Program-made: the position numbers and the translations under genes
DNA from: Mucilaginibacter sp. 14171R-50
GTDB lineage: Bacteria > Bacteroidota > Bacteroidia > Sphingobacteriales > Sphingobacteriaceae
DNA length: 64,000 nucleotides
Assembly: GCF_010093045.1 (NCBI RefSeq)
Contig: NZ_CP048115.1
Location: 1,984,001 to 2,048,000 of the forward strand
Reading direction: 5' to 3'
Shown: positions 49,152 through 58,277 of the stretch, one piece after another
Numbering within the stretch: the stretch's first letter is position 1
Layout: each line of letters begins with the position of its first letter
Notes under the pieces: model-generated
Databases searched by the model: none
Told to the model about the DNA's origin: nothing
The model's input: only the letters and a program-made list of their open reading frames with translations

Positions 49152-49228
49152 ATCAGCATACAAAATAAGGGGGAGTTGCTCAAACTCCCCCTCAAAGTAA
49201 AACTATTTAGTCGATCTTAAGTAATGGC

Positions 49229-50062
49229 TTAGTATAAATAGTTAAGCGCTATTTTATCGTTGGTGTTAAAAGTGCGGTCGCCGCCGTTAGAGCAGGCCAG
49301 CATCCACGAACCGGCATCGGCTGTAGATGGGGTGCCCGGAATAAGCACAGCGCCCACGTTCGAAGCACCTTCGTTTACTGCGCTGCCGCCGCAGCTGTAT
49401 GCACGGTTAAAGTAATCGGTATGGCGGAAACCAATGCAATGGCCCATTTCGTGCTGTAATACCGATGTTAAGTAGTTAACATCAGGATTAGTACCGTATG
49501 CCTGCGCGTTGGTGTTCATCTGGATCTGGCTATAAGGGTTACCCTTTTTAGTTGGGAAGCCTGATGAACCTAAAGTAATGTAGCCACCGCTTGGGCCCTC
49601 GTTAAAGCCAACGATCTGGATCTGGCCGCCGCTGCTTACAAACTGGAACTTAAGCGTTAAGTTAAGCGCGTTGTAGCGTGCAATAGCATTTTGCGTGGCT
49701 GTACCATAAACAGCCGGCAGGTTAGATATCGATACAGTTACGGTGCGTGGCAGGTTTTTTACCAGGTTGGTAGTTCGGTACTGCTCAGTTTCAGCTATAC
49801 GAACATTGGGGCTGGTGCTTGCCTCGGTAAAGTTCTCCTGTGTTAACAAAATGTCGCCTTCTACCAGGTAACCGTCCTTCACTTTCCTCACCTGATCGGT
49901 ACTAAAGCCAAGGTCGGTAATGTTTTTTAATACAGCTGCAGATACGCCGTTTTGAGCAACCGGGGTTGCATCTGTGCTTTTGTTGTCTTTTGTACAGGCA
50001 AATAAAACGCTTGCGCCTAAAACCGCGGTAATACCGGTTTTAAATAATAATCTTGTTTTCAT
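49229..50062 (-). CDS. M57-like zinc metallopeptidase lipoprotein
   Basis: This 277-residue protein has a lipobox ending in Cys23 (SVLFAC). The metal site is HEMGHCIGFRH with His204, His208 and His214, the HExxHxxGxxH pattern of the metzincin-like M57 (HEIGH) family. Upstream, TVTVSISNLPAVYGTATQNA and LKFQF build the catalytic sheet. It is probably exposed at a membrane surface. It is encoded just upstream of the T9SS subtilase on the same strand (77-nt gap), suggesting a joint role in extracellular proteolysis. Confidence 0.88.
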   Translation of the reverse strand: MKTRLLFKTGITAVLGASVLFACTKDNKSTDATPVAQNGVSAAVLKNITDLGFSTDQVRKVKDGYLVEGDILLTQENFTEASTSPNVRIAETEQYRTTNLVKNLPRTVTVSISNLPAVYGTATQNAIARYNALNLTLKFQFVSSGGQIQIVGFNEGPSGGYITLGSSGFPTKKGNPYSQIQMNTNAQAYGTNPDVNYLTSVLQHEMGHCIGFRHTDYFNRAYSCGGSAVNEGASNVGAVLIPGTPSTADAGSWMLACSNGGDRTFNTNDKIALNYLY

Positions 50063-50319
50063 GTGTTTGAAAGTTGTTTAGTTTTAGATAAGTTTTAATT
50101 ATAGATGTAGTTTAGCCGGCCAGCTATTTTTTGTATACGAAAGACATTTAAATAAGGTTTCATTTCAGTTAACAAAAAAATTACAATTTTCTTACAAAAT
50201 AAATTTAAAGATGCGGCAAGCCCTTATATCGCAATTTAAAGCAATATTTAGCCGGCCTTGGCAGGATAGCAAGGTGAAATTTAATTATTAGGAAATGTCT
50301 GAATGACGGGTAAAACGGC

Positions 50320-50877
50320 TTAGAAATTAAAAGGGCTTTCAAAATCCTTAAAAGCGGGCTGCACCTGGTCTTTGGCAGATAACAGGGCGTCTTTTTCGGC
50401 AATACCCCAGCCTATAGCCAATTCCGGGTCGTTCCAGGCTACGCCAATTTCTGATGCTTTGTTGTAAAGGCCGCCGCTTACTTTATAAATAAAAACGGTA
50501 TCGTTAACCAGCGTCAAAAAACCGTGTACACAGCCCGGCGGAACCCAAAGCTGTAGTTTGTTTTGGGCCGATAGTTCGTACGCTACATGACGGCCATACG
50601 TGGGCGATCCCTTACGGGCATCAACGGCTACATCTAAAACAGCGCCCTGCACCACCCTCACCAGTTTGCCCTGCGCGTGTGGTGGCGCCTGGGCATGCAG
50701 GCCCCGCACGGTGTTTTTTTGTGATAAGGACTGATTATCCTGTACAAAATCCGCATGTATCCCCGCTTCTTCAAAAGCCCGTTTGCTGTAGCTTTCAAAA
50801 AAGTAGCCCCTGTCGTCAGGAAAAACCCTTGGCTCAACAAGGAATACGCCGGGTATAATGGTTTCGGTAAGCGTCAT
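50320..50877 (-). CDS. rfbC: dTDP-4-dehydrorhamnose 3,5-epimerase
   Basis: This 185-residue protein has the complete RmlC pattern: PRVFPDDRGYFFESY, the catalytic-His segment VRGLHAQAPPHAQGKLVRVV, VAVDARKGSPTYG, and VPPGCVHGFL with the following WNDPELAIGW. It converts dTDP-4-dehydro-6-deoxyglucose to the L-lyxo isomer in dTDP-L-rhamnose synthesis. The other rfb genes are not adjacent. It starts directly after the DUF4286 stop codon, so the two genes are translationally close. Confidence 0.94.
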   Translation of the reverse strand: MTLTETIIPGVFLVEPRVFPDDRGYFFESYSKRAFEEAGIHADFVQDNQSLSQKNTVRGLHAQAPPHAQGKLVRVVQGAVLDVAVDARKGSPTYGRHVAYELSAQNKLQLWVPPGCVHGFLTLVNDTVFIYKVSGGLYNKASEIGVAWNDPELAIGWGIAEKDALLSAKDQVQPAFKDFESPFNF

Positions 50878-51180
50878 TTAGTCAACCGTTTTCATTAAGG
50901 TATTGAACAGTACAAAACGCTCGTTAAATTGCTGCTGATGTAAATCCTGGAACTTAAATAAATGGGTGCGATAATACTCCTGGAACTGCTCTATAGTATC
51001 GGCATTAAATTGTATGCAGTAAGTGATGCCATCGTTAGGCGAATCGATAATGGTGAGCAACCGGTACGAGCTGAAGCAGCCTGTTGCCATAACGGCCGGT
51101 ATATGCACATTTTTTATCCAGTCGAGCCACTCCTGTTCAACGGTTTCATCTAAAATTACGGTGTCGTTGTAAACTATCAT
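50878..51180 (-). CDS. DUF4286-family protein
   Basis: The preferred ATG is at 51178-51180 (MIVYNDTVILDETVEQEWL), giving 100 residues. An upstream ATG adds five residues. The segments WLDWIKNVHIPAVMATGCF and YCIQFNADTIEQFQEYY match DUF4286, a ferredoxin-like alpha/beta domain common in Bacteroidota. Its role is not known. Its stop codon abuts the rfbC start codon, so the pair is almost certainly one transcript. Confidence 0.85.
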   Translation of the reverse strand: MIVYNDTVILDETVEQEWLDWIKNVHIPAVMATGCFSSYRLLTIIDSPNDGITYCIQFNADTIEQFQEYYRTHLFKFQDLHQQQFNERFVLFNTLMKTVD

Positions 51181-51311
51181 GCGGTAAAAATACAACTTTG
51201 ATTACACAGATTGGGATTGATTGCACCGATTTATGCGCCGTTACAGCGTATGCAAATGTTACAATTGCGCTTGCAGTTAACTAATCTCTGATCACAAAAC
51301 TCTAATCTCTG

Positions 51312-53123
51312 TCAGCTCGCATCATTCTTGTCGCCCCTTAGCAGCCTGAACCTTTTGCGGGCATCGTTCAGCCAAAGGCTGCCTGGGTAATCAGTAATTA
51401 TCTTTTGATAATAGGTTTTAGCAATGGCGGCGTCGTTCAACTTTGTTTCGTAGATATCACCCAGCATAAATACGGCATCATCGGCCCAAAGGTCATAGCT
51501 GTGGTTTTCGGCAATGTTCTTTAACAGCACTACCGCGTTGGGATAATTTTTTTGCTGTATCATGATACGGGCTTTCGCCATTAGTATATCCGCTTCAAGA
51601 GCGTTGCCCGGATATTTTTTATCAATACTATCCAGTGTAAGCAGGGCCTTTTCGGTCTGCCCGGCAAATATCAGCAGGTCGGCCCTGGCGTATATCTTCA
51701 GGGCGTTGCCGCTGCTGTCGGCGTTGAGGTTATCGGTTATCAATAACGACAGGTTAAGCGCATCGTTAGCTATAAGCTGCGTGGTGGCGGCCTTTAATAT
51801 ATCAAGCTGACGGCGCGCCCAGTTAAAGTCACCGGTATAATAGGCCATTTTGGCGTTCCGTAACATAGCATCCTGTGCTAAGGCGGTATTGGGGTTGTCT
51901 TTTTCTACCTGGCTGTATAACAGGGTGGCATCCCAGGGCTGGTTGTTTAACAGGTAAACATCTGCCAGGTCAAGCTTACAGGCGGCTACAAGGGCGGGCC
52001 TAACGCCGGGTATGGCGATGGCGCTCTCTAACAATGTTTGCGCATCTTTAAGCTTATGCAGCTTAAAAGCCTGCAGGTTGGCCAGCTTTTGCATGGCAAA
52101 AACGGTGCCCCGGTTGCGGCCTATCTCGTTCAGCAGGTCGTTATAATCTTTTTCGAGCCCCAGCAGGTCGGCCTGTACATACTGGCCCGATGTTACCTTT
52201 AAGTTTTTGGTGTTAATAAGCTCTATTTTAGCTGATATATAATTTTGGTCGGCCTTATTGCCCTGGCTTATAATGTATTCGTAGCCCCGTATGGCCGCGT
52301 CATAAGCTTCGGCAGCAACCAGCGTTCGGCAAAGCTCAAATATATCAGAGCCATCGCTGTTTTGCCGGCGGCTTAATGCCAACGCCTGGTTAATGGCCAT
52401 ATCATAGTCTTTTTGCTGTATAAACTGCCATATAAGCAGGTTGGTATAAACTACCTGCTGCGGGTCTTTCTGAATGCGCCTTAGCAGGGCGGTTTTCAGC
52501 ATGTCGTAGTCCCCGGGCCCCTCATAAACGGCTGCCAACGTACCTTCGGCCTGGGTTACAAATACCGGGTTGGTGGGTAAAAAATTCAGGTACTCCTCAG
52601 TAAGCGCGGCTTTATCGCGTTTGTAACGATAAAGAGTTATCAGCTCAAAAGCAAAAGCGGCATCATTATGTAACAGTTTACGCCCCTGCAAAAATATCCT
52701 GATGGCATAATCGGTATTGGCGCTCTGGTAAAACTGCGATGCAATGGCCGATATGGCGCCTTGATCGGCAGGCATGTTTTTGATCAGGTTATCATATAGT
52801 TCATCTGCTTTAGCGGTGTTGCCCTGCTGCGTATAAATCGAGCCAAGCGCAATGGTATATTCGTTGTTGCCCGGGTATTTGCGTAACATTTTTTTGGTGA
52901 TGCTTTCGGCTTCATCAAATTTTTTAAAGTTTACCAGGGTGTTAAAATATTGCTGGTAATAGGCTTCATTATCCTGTTTAAACAGCTTTTGATAAATATC
53001 AAGGGCCTTTTGCTCTTCGCCGTTGGCAGCGTATTGCCGCGCCAGCAACAGGTCGTTATTCTGGGCCAAAAGTTTTGTGACGCAAATAAGTGTCAGCAGC
53101 ATAAATACATACAGTCGCTTCAT
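51312..53123 (-). CDS. Exported tetratricopeptide-repeat protein
   Basis: This 603-residue protein has a signal peptide (about 1-20, ending LLAQ) and then a series of TPR helices: LARQYAANGEEQKALDIYQK, KYPGNNEYTIALGSIYTQQG and, near the C-terminus, AKTYYQKIITDYPGSLWLND. It probably serves as a periplasmic scaffold. The partner is unknown. It precedes the DUF4286-rfbC pair on the same strand, with a 131-nt gap. Confidence 0.85.
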   Translation of the reverse strand: MKRLYVFMLLTLICVTKLLAQNNDLLLARQYAANGEEQKALDIYQKLFKQDNEAYYQQYFNTLVNFKKFDEAESITKKMLRKYPGNNEYTIALGSIYTQQGNTAKADELYDNLIKNMPADQGAISAIASQFYQSANTDYAIRIFLQGRKLLHNDAAFAFELITLYRYKRDKAALTEEYLNFLPTNPVFVTQAEGTLAAVYEGPGDYDMLKTALLRRIQKDPQQVVYTNLLIWQFIQQKDYDMAINQALALSRRQNSDGSDIFELCRTLVAAEAYDAAIRGYEYIISQGNKADQNYISAKIELINTKNLKVTSGQYVQADLLGLEKDYNDLLNEIGRNRGTVFAMQKLANLQAFKLHKLKDAQTLLESAIAIPGVRPALVAACKLDLADVYLLNNQPWDATLLYSQVEKDNPNTALAQDAMLRNAKMAYYTGDFNWARRQLDILKAATTQLIANDALNLSLLITDNLNADSSGNALKIYARADLLIFAGQTEKALLTLDSIDKKYPGNALEADILMAKARIMIQQKNYPNAVVLLKNIAENHSYDLWADDAVFMLGDIYETKLNDAAIAKTYYQKIITDYPGSLWLNDARKRFRLLRGDKNDAS

Positions 53124-53255
53124 TCTTTTTTTATATTTTAGCTTGCCGCGGATATATAATATGTAACGCGATGCACGGGTAAAATTGTAGTGACATAGCT
53201 ATATAAATAACTTAATTAACTAATTTGACCTCTATTAACAATTAGGATCAATCAG

Positions 53256-55145
53256 ATGCAGGGTCGTTTAAGATCATTTTTATTTATTGCCGTTACGCTG
53301 TTTATTTGTGCCTGTAACCGAAACGAGGTAAGGCAAATACCTGTCAGCTCTTTTTTTAAGACACCCCAAAGAACTTACTTTAAAATATCGCCCGATGGCA
53401 AATATATATCCTATTTAAAGCCTTATAAAGATAAACAAAATATATACATCCAATCGCTGGCAACGGGGGCCGAACAACGGGCCACAGGCTTTACCGACTA
53501 TTCGGTACGCGATTATACCTGGACCTTTAATAACCAGATAGTGCTTACACAGGATATAATAGCGGTAGATGAGTTTAAGTTGTATACACTTGATATTGCC
53601 ACGCTGAAAGTAAAAAAGCTGCTTAACCTGGAAAAAGCACGAATACGCATACTTAACCGTAACCGCCAGCAGCCCGATGTTATTACCGTTGCCATGAACA
53701 AGCGCGACCCCGTCAACTTTGATGTGTACCGCCTGAATGTAAAAACCGGCGAATTAAAGCCTTACCTGTTAAACCCGGGCAATATTACCAAATGGTACCC
53801 CGACGCAAACGGCAGCATCAGGCTGGTAAAGGTTTCTGACGGGGTTAACGAAAGCATACTTTACCGCGTTAACGATAAAAAACCATTTAAGCCCATCATT
53901 AAAAATAACTTTAACGATAGGGTAGAGCCCATTGCCTTTACCGGGGACAAGAATAACTTTTACGCCTTATCAAACGTTAACCGTGATAAAACCGCGCTGA
54001 TAGAAATAAGCGCTGAAACCGGTAAGGAACAAAAAGTGGTTTATGCCAGCGATAAAGCCGATATACTGGATGTAAATTACTCGAGGGTAAAACGCCGCTT
54101 AGAACTTGTTAACTGGGAAGAGGCTAAACCGCAGAAGCACTTTTTAGATACCGATATCGAGAAGGTGTATAGAACTTTGGCCGGGAAGATAAGGGGCACC
54201 CAGATTGATATTGTTGACCGCGACAGCGCCGAAAATAAATTTGTAATAGTAAGCTCGGCCGATAAGAACCCCGGCTCGTACTACCTTTACGAACGCAGCA
54301 GCGATAAGCTGAGAAAGCTTGCCGATATAAACGCTGATATAAAGCCCGAAGAACTTTGCGATATGCAGCCGGTATCGTTCAAAGCGAGCGATGGCATGAT
54401 CATAAACGGTTATTTAACCATCCCTAAAGGAAAAGAAAGAAGGAACCTGCCGGTAGTGGTTATGCCGCACGACGGAATTTGGGGACGGGATTCGTGGGGG
54501 TATGACTCAGAGGTGCAGTTTCTGGCCAATCGTGGCTATGCGGTGTTCCAGGTAAATTTCCGCGGTTCGGCCGGGTATGGTAAAGCGTTTCGCACCGCCG
54601 GGTTTAAACAGGTTGGCGGTAAAATACAGCAGGATATTACCGATGGTGTAAAATGGCTTATAGCCAATAAAATAGCCAATCCTAAAAAGATAGCCATCTT
54701 TGGTGGTAGTTTTGGTGGTTTCTCGGCCTTGTATGGGGTTTCGTTCCATCCCGAGTTGTATAACTGCGCCATTATAAAATACGGGCTAATCAATTTTTTT
54801 ACCTATTTAAAGGATGCGCCGCCATTTTTTAAGCCTTACCTGAAAATGACCTACGAAATGGTTGGCAACCCCGAAACAGATGCCGATCAGCTAAGGGCTA
54901 TATCCCCGGTTTTTCATACCGATAAAATAAAAAGCCCGCTGCTGATATTCCAGGGAGCTAAAGACCCCCGGGCAAATATCAGCGAGCTTAACCAGTTTGT
55001 GCGCGAACTTAAAAAGCGCAATGTACCGGTAACCTACAGGTTAAAAGAGAACGAGCGCGCCTACTTTAAAAGCGAGCATAACCGTATGGAAATGTACGCC
55101 GAGATAGAATCGTTCCTGAACACCAATATGCAGGTTAAACCCTAA
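53256..55145 (+). CDS. S9-like prolyl-oligopeptidase family lipoprotein, catalytic His apparently replaced
   Basis: This 629-residue protein has a lipobox ending in Cys20 (LFICAC). A propeller domain (KISPDGKYISYLKPY and similar repeats) is followed by the hydrolase domain from about 385. The Ser is in GGSFGGFSALYG (Ser485) and the Asp in GAKDPRANISE (Asp570). The usual NEGHGF His motif reads NERAYF here, with Ala602 at the His position; a nearby His lies in KSEHNR. It may be inactive or use another residue. It starts an operon: the histidine kinase follows after 6 nt. Confidence 0.85.
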   Translation: MQGRLRSFLFIAVTLFICACNRNEVRQIPVSSFFKTPQRTYFKISPDGKYISYLKPYKDKQNIYIQSLATGAEQRATGFTDYSVRDYTWTFNNQIVLTQDIIAVDEFKLYTLDIATLKVKKLLNLEKARIRILNRNRQQPDVITVAMNKRDPVNFDVYRLNVKTGELKPYLLNPGNITKWYPDANGSIRLVKVSDGVNESILYRVNDKKPFKPIIKNNFNDRVEPIAFTGDKNNFYALSNVNRDKTALIEISAETGKEQKVVYASDKADILDVNYSRVKRRLELVNWEEAKPQKHFLDTDIEKVYRTLAGKIRGTQIDIVDRDSAENKFVIVSSADKNPGSYYLYERSSDKLRKLADINADIKPEELCDMQPVSFKASDGMIINGYLTIPKGKERRNLPVVVMPHDGIWGRDSWGYDSEVQFLANRGYAVFQVNFRGSAGYGKAFRTAGFKQVGGKIQQDITDGVKWLIANKIANPKKIAIFGGSFGGFSALYGVSFHPELYNCAIIKYGLINFFTYLKDAPPFFKPYLKMTYEMVGNPETDADQLRAISPVFHTDKIKSPLLIFQGAKDPRANISELNQFVRELKKRNVPVTYRLKENERAYFKSEHNRMEMYAEIESFLNTNMQVKP

Positions 55146-55151
55146 CCTGGT

Positions 55152-56795
55152 ATGAAGGCGTCAAAGAATTTATACCGCAAAAATTTTACGCTGATAACAG
55201 CTTTCCTGGTACTGATAACCGTAAGCCTTGTTATTGCGGTTATTATATCGTACAACCTGACCACCAAATACGTAGAGAACGAGTTCGCGTCGAAAAAGAT
55301 AGAGGTGCTTGATCAGACCATTAAGCCTTACAACGATTTTTTTCAGCTAAAAATACCCGAGATCACGTCTTACCAGGGCTTCCTGGATTCGGCATCCGCG
55401 GCAAATTACTCGGCCACCGTTTTTAAAAGCTACCCGTTTGTACGCCGGGTTTTGTTTTATGATATGCAGATAAGCAACCCGGTGTTGAAAACAAGCCTTA
55501 CACCAAACCAGGGAATATCTGTAAAAGCCATTTATCAGTATAAACCTAAGCATGGCAACGTGAAGGGTATAAAAGACATGGCCTGGTCAAATACCGATGA
55601 TTTTAAACAGATGGCCTTAAAGCTGAGCAACTTCATCAGCGTTGCTGATACCTCGAGGCTGCCTACACAGGACGAAATCTTCCGTACGTTTTACAATGTT
55701 ACCCCCGATAAGATAAGTTACCTTAACATCCCCCGAAGGGAGGATATCAAAATATACCAGTCCTTGCTGAAGAACGGCAATGTAAAGGCCTTTTATAAAC
55801 AAAATATGATGACTTTTTTGCTTGATGCCCACCAGCTAAAAGTAAAAAACACTCACCCCGAGCTGTATCAGCAGGTTACCATACAGCCCGTGGTTTACGA
55901 CCCGCTTGATGTAGAAGGCGGCCGCAAAGTAACCGAAGCGGCGTTAACCGGCGCGTTCTCTAACTTCAAGCTCTATTTTGTATCAACGCAGGAACACCTG
56001 GAGCGCGAGATCGATCGCCGCTTTTTGCCCATTGGAGCCATTGTACTGCTTATTTATTTCTTTTTGGTGCTTATTAGCTGGCTGATATACCGTAACCTTA
56101 ACGTTAACTTAAAGGTGTTTAAGCTGCAGTACGATTTTATAAACAACTTTACCCACGAATTTAAAACACCGGTGAGCGTTATAAAGATCGCGGGATCCAA
56201 CCTTAAGGGCGATGCCGAACTTAGCGAACGCCAGCGCCGGCACTATGGCAAGATACTGGATGAAGAGGCCGATAAGCTGAACGAGCTGATGAACAAACTG
56301 TTATCGTTTACGCAACTGGAAAATAAATCGATAACCGTAAAACGCGAGGAGATAAACCTGCAGCAGTTTGTTAAAGGTTACATTGATACCTTTAAAATAA
56401 AATACCCTGATTTTAACCTCACCTTTAATATTGGAAAGGTTGATAAGTTTTATAGCGACCCCGTTTTGCTGGGCAGCGTTTTTCAAAACCTGATGGAGAA
56501 CGCGTATAAATATTCGCACCCTGGTAAAAAAGAATTGTTTATAAACATTAAGCCCGAAAAACGCAATATTGTATTTTCTTTTGCAGATAAAGGTATAGGG
56601 ATGGCACGCCGCGAACTTAGCGATGTGTTTAAAAAGTTTTACCGCATAGAGAATCAGTATAACCAAAACGGGAGCGTTGGTCTGGGCCTTGCTTTTTGTA
56701 AAGAACTGGTTAACTTTATGGGCGGCGAAATTAACGTTAACAGTAAGATAAACGAAGGTTCGACATTTACAGTTACGCTACCTTTAGAGATTTAG
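55152..56795 (+). CDS. Sensor histidine kinase
   Basis: This 547-residue protein has two membrane spans (about 12-35 and 292-318) around a periplasmic sensor domain of about 255 residues that I do not recognise. The kinase core has the phosphate-accepting His335 (FTHEFKTPVSVI), an N box (NLMENAYKYSHPG), G1 (FADKGIGMARRE) and G2 (GSVGLGLAFCKELV). No HAMP domain is obvious. It probably phosphorylates the response regulator encoded 59 nt downstream. The 6-nt gap to the S9-like lipoprotein gene shows that the three genes form one transcript. Confidence 0.93.
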   Translation: MKASKNLYRKNFTLITAFLVLITVSLVIAVIISYNLTTKYVENEFASKKIEVLDQTIKPYNDFFQLKIPEITSYQGFLDSASAANYSATVFKSYPFVRRVLFYDMQISNPVLKTSLTPNQGISVKAIYQYKPKHGNVKGIKDMAWSNTDDFKQMALKLSNFISVADTSRLPTQDEIFRTFYNVTPDKISYLNIPRREDIKIYQSLLKNGNVKAFYKQNMMTFLLDAHQLKVKNTHPELYQQVTIQPVVYDPLDVEGGRKVTEAALTGAFSNFKLYFVSTQEHLEREIDRRFLPIGAIVLLIYFFLVLISWLIYRNLNVNLKVFKLQYDFINNFTHEFKTPVSVIKIAGSNLKGDAELSERQRRHYGKILDEEADKLNELMNKLLSFTQLENKSITVKREEINLQQFVKGYIDTFKIKYPDFNLTFNIGKVDKFYSDPVLLGSVFQNLMENAYKYSHPGKKELFINIKPEKRNIVFSFADKGIGMARRELSDVFKKFYRIENQYNQNGSVGLGLAFCKELVNFMGGEINVNSKINEGSTFTVTLPLEI

Positions 56796-56854
56796 GGATA
56801 AATGTGCGAATTGCAGATTTTAGAGTTTTAGAGTTTAGGATTTAAGATTTTTAG

Positions 56855-57541
56855 ATGAATAAGGAAATTAAAATAGCATTGGTTGAAGACGACGAAAACC
56901 TGCGGTTTTTGGTTGCGGAACGATTGCAAAGCGAAGGATACAAAGTGCTGGAAAGCGGCAACGGCGAAGAAGCCGAAGCAATGATACTGGAAGAGCAGCC
57001 TGATATTGTACTGCTTGACTGGATGCTGCCCGGAAAACAGGGCAGCGACGTATGCAGCAGCTTGCGCGAAAAGGGTTTCGGCAAACTGGTTATTATGATG
57101 ACCGCCAAGGCACAGGATATTGATAAGATAGGCGCTTATAACTTTGGCGTTTCTGACTATATCACCAAGCCGTTTAATATGGATGTGCTGGTAGCTATGA
57201 TCGACAGCAAGATAAAATTCTCGCTGAATAACGAGAAGACCGAATCGCACACGTTTGGTAATATGGAGCATCTGCCAAACACGCACCTGCTGATACGCGA
57301 CGGCCGCAAAACCGAGCTGACCATTTTAGAGAACCGCATATTGCTGTATTTTTTGAAGAACAAAAACAAGGTGATAAACCGTGAGGAGCTGATGATGGAA
57401 GTTTGGGGCTACAACGCTGATGTAAACACCCGCACACTTGATATGCACATTGTGCGCCTGCGTAAAAAGATAGAGAATAACCCCGATTCGCCCACGTATC
57501 TGCAAACGGTTAGGGGTATAGGGTATAAGTTTGTTTATTAA
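56855..57541 (+). CDS. OmpR/PhoB-family response regulator
   Basis: This 228-residue protein has a receiver domain with the acidic pair EDD (11-13), phospho-acceptor Asp55 (LLDWMLPG), Thr83 and Lys105 (TKPF). The C-terminal winged helix ends in VNTRTLDMHIVRLRKKIENN and TVRGIGYKFVY. It is the predicted partner of the histidine kinase just upstream. Target genes cannot be told from this window. Confidence 0.95.
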   Translation: MNKEIKIALVEDDENLRFLVAERLQSEGYKVLESGNGEEAEAMILEEQPDIVLLDWMLPGKQGSDVCSSLREKGFGKLVIMMTAKAQDIDKIGAYNFGVSDYITKPFNMDVLVAMIDSKIKFSLNNEKTESHTFGNMEHLPNTHLLIRDGRKTELTILENRILLYFLKNKNKVINREELMMEVWGYNADVNTRTLDMHIVRLRKKIENNPDSPTYLQTVRGIGYKFVY

Positions 57542-57554
57542 AACTCCCTAATAT

Positions 57555-57644
57555 GTCATTGCGGGGAGCGTAGCGACGCGGCAATTTCGTGGGCGTGCGA
57601 GTTGGCACCGGCTATGAGATTGCGACGTGATCGCTCGCAATGAC
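57555..57644. repeat. Inverted repeat of the GTCATTGCG family
   Basis: GTCATTGCG at the left edge pairs with CGCAATGAC at the right edge, with further imperfect pairing inward (GAGCG, GACGCGGCAAT). It lies between converging genes and belongs to the common Bacteroidota intergenic type. Confidence 0.75.
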
Positions 57645-57653
57645 GCGTGGAAT

Positions 57654-58277
57654 TTACCCTGCCTTTTTATACACCCTACTTACCACAAAATCTCCGAAAA
57701 AACTTTTTCTATCTATCACCGCATAGCGGGAGATATTAAACTGTTTATCTACATCGGGTAATCGCCAGGATGGCACCCCGCATAATACTTTAAAAAATAG
57801 CAACATGCTTTTAAGCATAGCGTATTGCCACCACTTGCCCGTAAGCTGAAAATCGGCATATAGCCACAGTCCGCCGGTTTTTAATGTATTGTGCAGGTGT
57901 TTAAAAACACCGGGAAGGGTGGCATCGGTAAAGTTATCAAACAGGAAAGGGGTTATCACCACATCAAAATCTGCCGGCAAATTCGCCTGCTCTGCGGGCT
58001 TATTAATGTAAGTTACGGTATTTTGCCCGGTGTGTCTTTTTTGAGAAAGTGCCATCATTTTAGCTGATAGCTCTACATAACTGATGCTTAGGCCCGAGGG
58101 ATGGAGTTTGGTTATCTCGTCCAATATCCAGCCGGTGCCGCCGCCGGCAATTAAAACTTTTGCATTTTTAGGGATGTGCGGTAAAAGCCATACCTGGGCG
58201 TTTATCAAAGCTTTGCCAAACACCAGCCGCGAAAGCTTGTCATAAAACGAGGCGGAGTTATCGTAATTAGCCGGCAT
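57654..58277 (-). CDS. Class I SAM-dependent methyltransferase
   Basis: The ATG at 58275-58277 (MPANYDNSASFYDKLSRLVF) is preferred; two further ATGs lie 6 and 18 nt upstream. The protein has about 207 residues. The SAM site is VLIAGGGTGWILDEI, with VELSAKMM as the acidic strand end. PADFDVVITPFLFDNF fits the motif before the substrate loop. The substrate is unknown. The start overlaps the 3' end of the UbiA-like gene, so the two are translationally coupled and may act on the same lipid. Confidence 0.88.
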   Translation of the reverse strand: MPANYDNSASFYDKLSRLVFGKALINAQVWLLPHIPKNAKVLIAGGGTGWILDEITKLHPSGLSISYVELSAKMMALSQKRHTGQNTVTYINKPAEQANLPADFDVVITPFLFDNFTDATLPGVFKHLHNTLKTGGLWLYADFQLTGKWWQYAMLKSMLLFFKVLCGVPSWRLPDVDKQFNISRYAVIDRKSFFGDFVVSRVYKKAG

